Shown in pieces: positions 59,339 to 64,000 of a DNA stretch of 64,000 nt. Within the stretch, counting starts at the first letter, position 1. Each line of letters opens with the position of its first letter. Both the position numbers and the translations under genes were made by a program. Where the stretch lies: contig CM064429.1 in assembly GCA_032690845.1 (NCBI GenBank), positions 11,502,569 through 11,566,568 of the forward strand, read 5' to 3'. Under the pieces are notes generated by a model. The model was given only the letters and a program-made list of their open reading frames with translations. It was not told the origin of the DNA and searched no databases. Origin of the DNA: Eleusine coracana subsp. coracana. Lineage: Eukaryota > Streptophyta > Magnoliopsida > Poales > Poaceae.

Positions 59339-60129
59339 TCACATTTGCTGGTTTGGGTCGTACCCTTGGGAGCGGAAGAAGGCATCCCAATTGCTTTGGT
59401 TCTGGGTGACGTGCTGTGAGAGAGTTTGTTGCATACTCTCGATGCGCAAGTCGATGTCGTCCACCCGTTTTGTTAACTCGGCCATCCTGAAATTGAGTTC
59501 ACGGAACCCATGGGATGAGAATGACCGGTTAGCAAAGGATGGCACTCCGCTCGAGCTTGATGATGTGTGCATGGGGTAGTCGTGCAGAGATCCCCATGCA
59601 CTGGCCTGCCATGATGATCCTCCGGCCTCGTCCGGTGTTGGGGGCTGATCCCAACCCATACCTTCGATTGGGGTTTGGAACCCCGGTGTGGCCGTCATGC
59701 TTCTCCGTGGTCGGGTTAGTCGTTCGGAGACGCTGTCCCTATTTTCTCGAGGAAGTCCGGGTCAAAATGTCAGGTGTGGGCGAACGGCTGGTCTCTCATG
59801 AGCTCGATGGATTGTCCTTCACGGTCGTCGACGATGTTAAGGTTCTCCTCGGAGGTGAGTATGGCCGGCGTTTCTTCCTCCGGAATTTCAGCTTCGGAGT
59901 CGCCAGGTCCCGAACTCGGGGTAAGCTCGACGAAGGGCATCCGGCTCGTGCTTGCCCAAGAACTCTTTCTCTTCTTCCCCCCGACAGCTTGTTTGATTCG
60001 ATTGAGCATGGCTGCACACAAGAACAAACAAAAACAAGAACGACCTTGCGTTTGGGTTAACGTTAGTGAAAACGAACCCGAACCCTCCCGAACTTGATTT
60101 TGATTCTCACAATCAACTTGAAAATGCAC
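59339..60129 (-). pseudogene. Second ORF of the Athila-like element, internally deleted
   Basis: The N-terminal piece (60129-59770; a better start may be the ATG before 'LNRIKQAVGGKKRKSSWAST' near 60010) ends 'MRDQPFAHT'. The same strand then reads 'FDPDFLEKIG' in another frame (about 59760). The C-terminal piece (59698-59339) has a predicted coiled coil ('MAELTKRVDDIDLRIESMQQ') and ends 'WDAFFRSQGYDPNQQM'. Such ends belong to the plant retrotransposon ORF known as putative plant transposon protein, normally much longer; the centre is missing. Function unknown. Confidence 0.6.
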
Positions 60130-60751
60130 AAAAGAGAGGGGAACTATTTTTTTGGGTTTTTGGGGCAGTAGTTAAGCGAAGAACACAAAATCTTGAAGAG
60201 CAATAAAGTGAGCAAAGGAGGAGAGTGAAGAATGAGCTTGGAATGGTGAAGCTCCTCCTCCTGGTCGGTTTTTATAGCCCAAACACCAGAATGGCAGCAA
60301 GAAATGGATAGAGCAACGGCTATAGAACTGTTGGGAAAAAGCTGGGGACAAAAAGGTGGGACCAGGGGGTCGGCCGACCTGGTCAGGTCAACCGACCTGC
60401 CAGTGGGCCCTCCTGGCTCCCTCCTTTTTCCAGGATGTTCACCAACGTCTAGTGAATCTAGCCAGTGCAGCCATTTTGCTCAAATTGCTTGACAAAAATT
60501 CTTTTCAAAAAGGCAAATCCAAAAAACCTATATATATATATATATTTTAAATATGTAAATGATTGGAAAAACTCCAATGTGCAAGATGGTTGAAAAATTC
60601 AAATATGCAAAATGCAAAAGTGGGAAATGAATCTAAACATGATGGAAAGCAAATATGGAATTGAATAAAATAAATATGGATAAATACCGATTTAACCTCT
60701 CGGCGAGGGCTCACCCATTTAAGTCCGATGAGCGGGACTTTTCTCCGACAT
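60130..60751 (-). other. Non-coding gap where pol would be expected
   Basis: About 620 bases with an (AT)n run (60529-60545) and no polymerase motif. Confidence 0.6.
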
Positions 60752-61927
60752 TTAGCTCGATGTGGTGTCGTCCGGTCCCAAAGATGAGGACACGGGTGAT
60801 GCTTCTTGCTTCACTCGCCACACCTTCTTGGTCTTCTTTGTCGGTGTGGTCGGTGGCTTTGCAGACTTCGGAGCCTGTGGCTTGGCACGTGGCTCCGATC
60901 TCTTCACCGTCACCCGTCGTGGTGACACTTTTTCCTTCTCGAGGAAGTTCTTCATGAACGTTATGAGGCTGTCCTTCTTTGGGGGCGTGACTTCGACTTC
61001 CTTGATGTTGTTCGGGTTTGGCCCATACTTGATGCAGATCATATTGCATTGCTCCTTCCGTGGCCGAAAATCGAACTTCTTCTCCTTGCCATTGATATGG
61101 AAACGGATTTCTCCGGCTCCAACATCAATGCGAGTATCTGCGGTGCTGAGGAATGGCCGCCAAAAGATGAGCGGTGTTTCCTTACCGACATCCATGTCGA
61201 GTACCACAAAATCGACGAGAATGAAGCAATCCCGGATTTTCACCAGAATATCTTCGGCAATTCCCGCCGGGTAGCGGACCGAGGAATCGGACAGCTGGAG
61301 CTGCATCGGCGTGGGGGACAAGGCTGTATAGTTCAGCCTGTCAAAGACGTCCTTTGGCATGACGCTCACTCTCGCCCCGAGATCACACAGGGCATGGTCG
61401 AAGTTCTGTGTCCCGATCGAGCAGGTGATCATGGGACAACCCGGATCTTTCTTCTTCTCGGGAAGCCAGTTGAGTATAGCAGCGCTACACTCTTCCGTAA
61501 GCTCGACAATCTCCATGGTCAGCATCAAACGCCTGTTGCTGATGAGGTCCTTGAGGTAGCGAGCGTACATAGGCACTTGCATCGCATCCAGCAAGGGCAC
61601 GTTGATGTGCAGCTTCTGGATTACTTCAACAAAGCGTGTGAACTGCTCGTCCACGGTCGGCTTCCTCTTTCTTTCAGGAAATGGCATGAAGTTCATGTCA
61701 TAGAACTCATGTGGAGCCATTTTCCTTAGTGGCATCGCCTCTTGTTCCTTTTCTTCCGCCGGCTTCTCAACTTGTGTGCTCTCCTTTTCCTTTCCTGCAG
61801 TGTTAGGATATGGCGGGTCCCGAGTGGATTTACCTCCTCTCATGGTAACCGCATTAACATTTTCTAAGGGAGTCTCAGGTTGCCCCGGGATTTTCCCCGA
61901 CTCTACAGGAGGAACAGCAGCAGCCAA
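60752..61927 (-). pseudogene. Gypsy gag-protease C-terminal part (aspartic protease)
   Basis: A 391-residue open frame. The protease motif is 'FDHALCDLGARVSVMPKDVF' (D-L-G-A in place of D-S-G, usual for Athila/Tat), followed by 'RLNYTALSPTPMQLQLSDSS' and 'ILVKIRDCFILVDFVVLDMD'. Upstream linker is rich in Glu and Lys ('NVNAVTMRGGKSTRDPPYP'). The frame is open, but it is separated from gag by a stop at about 61968. Polymerase does not follow. Confidence 0.85.
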
Positions 61928-61966
61928 CTGAGCTAATTGGGTTTCAAGAATTTTATTAAAGCTTAC

Positions 61967-63194
61967 CTAGTTCTTGAAAGCAGAAGAAAGGCCTTCAATT
62001 TTAGTGTGGATGCTTTCTAGAGTCTTATCATTGGTGGCAAGCTTTTTACTAATATTCTCATTTATCCTAGGTTGACCAAAAACAAGATTTTTCAAGGAGG
62101 GCTGATTATAACCAGAGTTAAAGTTGCCATTGTTACCTCCTTGGTAGTTAGGGCGTTGTTGATTCCACCCCTGACCTCCTTGTGGACGGTAGCCGTTATT
62201 GTTGTTGCCCATGTACATTGCGTCCTCACGGGTTTCAGGACAGTCATTTCCTGAGTGCCCCGTGTTGTCACAGACCTCGCACGTCATGCGAGCATCCACA
62301 GCTTGGGTAGTCCCATGTACTTCTCCCTTGGCCTGATCGTCCATCTTCTTCATGAGGAGATCTATCTTAGCGGCAAGCATGTCAACCTCCTTGATGGAGT
62401 GCATGATCCCGCCGACATGGTTGCAGGTGATCTTCACTCCAACCTTGGTTGGACACCATTTTCTTGATCAGCTCCTTTGCCTTGCTCACAGTGAGCGAGA
62501 AGAAGGCTCCACCAGCAGCAGTGTCGAGGTGATCACGGGCCGACGGAGTGAGCCCGTTGTAGAAGTTCTGGATGATAAGCCAGTCATCCATCCCGTGGTG
62601 TGGGCATGCCAAGATGTACTCTTGGAGCCTCTCCCATGCTTCAGGAATCGACTCCTGCTAGAAGCTCGAAATCTTTCCACGGAGGGCATTGGTTTTGCCC
62701 AATGGGAAAAACTTCACGAAGAACACGGCAGAACATTTTTCCCAAGTGTTTACAGCATCAAGGTTCGCGTAGAACCACTGTCTCGCCCTCCTGAGGAGAG
62801 AGAACAGGAACAGTCGAAGACGAATAGCGTCAGGGGTGATGTCCTTCATTTTGAAAGTGTTGCAAGTCTCCAGGAATTATTGCAGATGAGCACTTGAGTC
62901 CTCATTGGCCTTCCCACAGAATGGGCTGGCCTGCACCATGGTGATGAGACCCGTCTTGATCTTAAAGTTCGCATCTCCCACGTTGCCAGCTGGACCAACA
63001 GGAACATTGGCAGCAGAGGGAGCGGAGAACTCGCGGAGGGTCTTTTGGGCCATCGGCTCAAAGCTTGGTGGTGCGGAAGTGACGGGTTCTCTTGACTGAG
63101 GTTGCTTTTGAGGAGGGATGAGCCTAGCTCGTGCCCTTCTCAAGAGTGATTCTGGATCTTTGGTGAAGTTTGTCGGCAAGTCAAAACCAGTCAT
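61967..63194 (-). pseudogene. Gypsy gag with retrotrans_gag domain and zinc knuckle
   Basis: Begins 'MTGFDLPTNFTKDPESLLRR' at 63194. The gag core includes 'RLRLFLFSLLRRARQWFYAN' and 'AWERLQEYILACPHHGMDDW', then the CCHC knuckle 'CEVCDNTGHSGNDC' (about 62240-62290). Stops at 62871-62873 and about 62657 and a frameshift near 62430 interrupt it. Confidence 0.85.
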
Positions 63195-63310
63195 ACACTA
63201 CCCTATTTTCATACATAATGTAGAAAACAAAGCAAGGTTGGCTTGCTTAGGAGATGGCCTTATAATTGTAACATAAATATGTACATTAGTAATTTCTTAA
63301 TCATACGCCT

Positions 63311-63328
63311 TCCCCGGCAACGACGCCA
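63311..63328 (-). promoter_or_regulatory. Primer-binding site, tRNA-Asp type
   Basis: The minus strand TGGCGTCGTTGCCGGGGA complements the tRNA-Asp 3' end with one mismatch; spacer AGCATTTC to the LTR at 63337. Same arrangement as 721-746. Confidence 0.9.
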
Positions 63329-63336
63329 GAAATGCT

Positions 63337-64000
63337 TGTTGACTTTTGCTAAGCCATACTAATAAGTCATAACTAGCAAGGTGCCATAAATGCTTCATTA
63401 CTATGTCCTAGAGCCAATTAGGTAAAATCCGCAAGCGCACGGAAAATACTGTTGTAGCATTTCACCCGGAAGTATTTAGGATATCGTATTTGTTTATCTC
63501 AAATGAAGGAAATGAATAAGAAGGCTTACTTATGCACATATTTATATTGTGAATTGATAAGGATCATCTAACCAAGGTAGGCAAGCAATGGATAATGACG
63601 AGGTAGTGTGACACACAGAAGATTCTATCTCAAATATAAATAAATAAATAAAGCCAAGTGGAGAAAGAACTAAGATGAGCTACTCCTATAGTACTTTCAT
63701 ATACAGTTGTATAGCCTAAGTTCTATACACATACACGCTTATACTCAGGTTCAACAGTTATTAACATAACACTTCAGGCACGGACCTACCCCTGCATCCA
63801 TAGGCGACTTCCGCCAAGAGCCTACGCACTAGCCTAGCGTGGAGGAGTTCAAAGGACGGACAGGGTTGTCACCACCTGTCGCCTACCTCAGCTAACCGGT
63901 AGACTAACGAATAATTGATGCAAATCAATTATCCAAGTATCATACTTGCATAATCAAAGAGCACTCTACTCCTCCATGGTTATATTAATGAAGGAGAGCT
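63337..64000 (-). mobile_element. 5' LTR (partial) of the Athila-like element
   Basis: First 664 bases (plus direction) matching 56372 onwards; cut by the window end. Confidence 0.92.

Larger units (their letters stand above)
56372..64000 (-). mobile_element. Athila-like gypsy element with gag and protease only
   Basis: The 3' LTR is at the left (56372-57938), the 5' LTR begins at 63337 and leaves the window. The internal domain is about 5.4 kb. Minus-strand order: primer site, gag, zinc knuckle, aspartic protease, a second ORF, purine tract. There is no reverse transcriptase, RNase H or integrase, so it depends on a relative. Left flank ATGAC (56367-56371); the right flank lies outside. Confidence 0.85.

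Noticed and set aside
1..64000. CRISPR arrays, bacterial operons, tRNA or rRNA genes
   Set aside because: Gene structure with introns and retroelement content are plant nuclear; no tRNA cloverleaf or complete rRNA was recognised, and primer-binding sites account for the tRNA-like 3' ends.

Overview
The window is nuclear DNA of a grass (Poaceae), most likely a panicoid. Supporting signs are the eIF3e genes with a GC-rich first exon and AT-rich introns, CACTA elements carrying an 'actcggcaaa' motif, abundant Sireviruses, a Cassandra-type TRIM and a grass-type Rx_N gene. The species assignment is inference. Most of the window is nested transposable elements. Only two genes look intact.

Layout. 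1-5734: non-coding LTR element (plus strand, tRNA-Asp primer site, 5' LTR cut by the window edge). 5863-21366: a solo LTR (target duplication ATAAT) split by a 14.1-kb minus-strand Ty1/copia Sirevirus (6689-20775, duplication GCGTA). The Sirevirus holds two solo LTRs of one Ty3/gypsy family, one inside the other in opposite orientation (13394-15244), and a 5S-rRNA-bearing Cassandra-like TRIM joined at its primer-binding site (18800-19284). 21405-25770: small DNA elements (two CACTA, one hAT, a Helitron end, a GC-rich TIR element) and a short solo LTR. 26908-28391: broken Rx_N-domain gene. 28768-32460: MITE split by a 2.97-kb solo LTR. 34546-35330: decayed LINE.

36291-45518: two eIF3e (INT6) genes, head to head, about 1.3 kb apart. 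Each has seven exons with matching splice phases and an open frame (439 and 443 residues). The second copy has a GC-AG first intron and a 2.3-kb intron 5 that probably holds a Helitron.

45718-48571: LTR-like fragment and a truncated hAT transposase gene. 48696-56371: a second Sirevirus family, in which one 2.47-kb LTR has a primer site on one side and a polypurine tract on the other (tandem arrangement). 56372-64000: an Athila-like gypsy element (minus strand) with gag and protease but no reverse transcriptase; its second LTR runs off the window. Its LTRs, primer site and spacer match those of the element at positions 1-5734, so the same lineage bounds both ends.

The host genes do not form a pathway; the only functional unit is the eIF3e pair. 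The most informative observations are this pair, the TRIM-Sirevirus chimera at the primer site, the antiparallel nested solo LTRs, and the palindrome 'words' that differ between the two Sirevirus families but keep the same pairing geometry and the same positions in the LTR.
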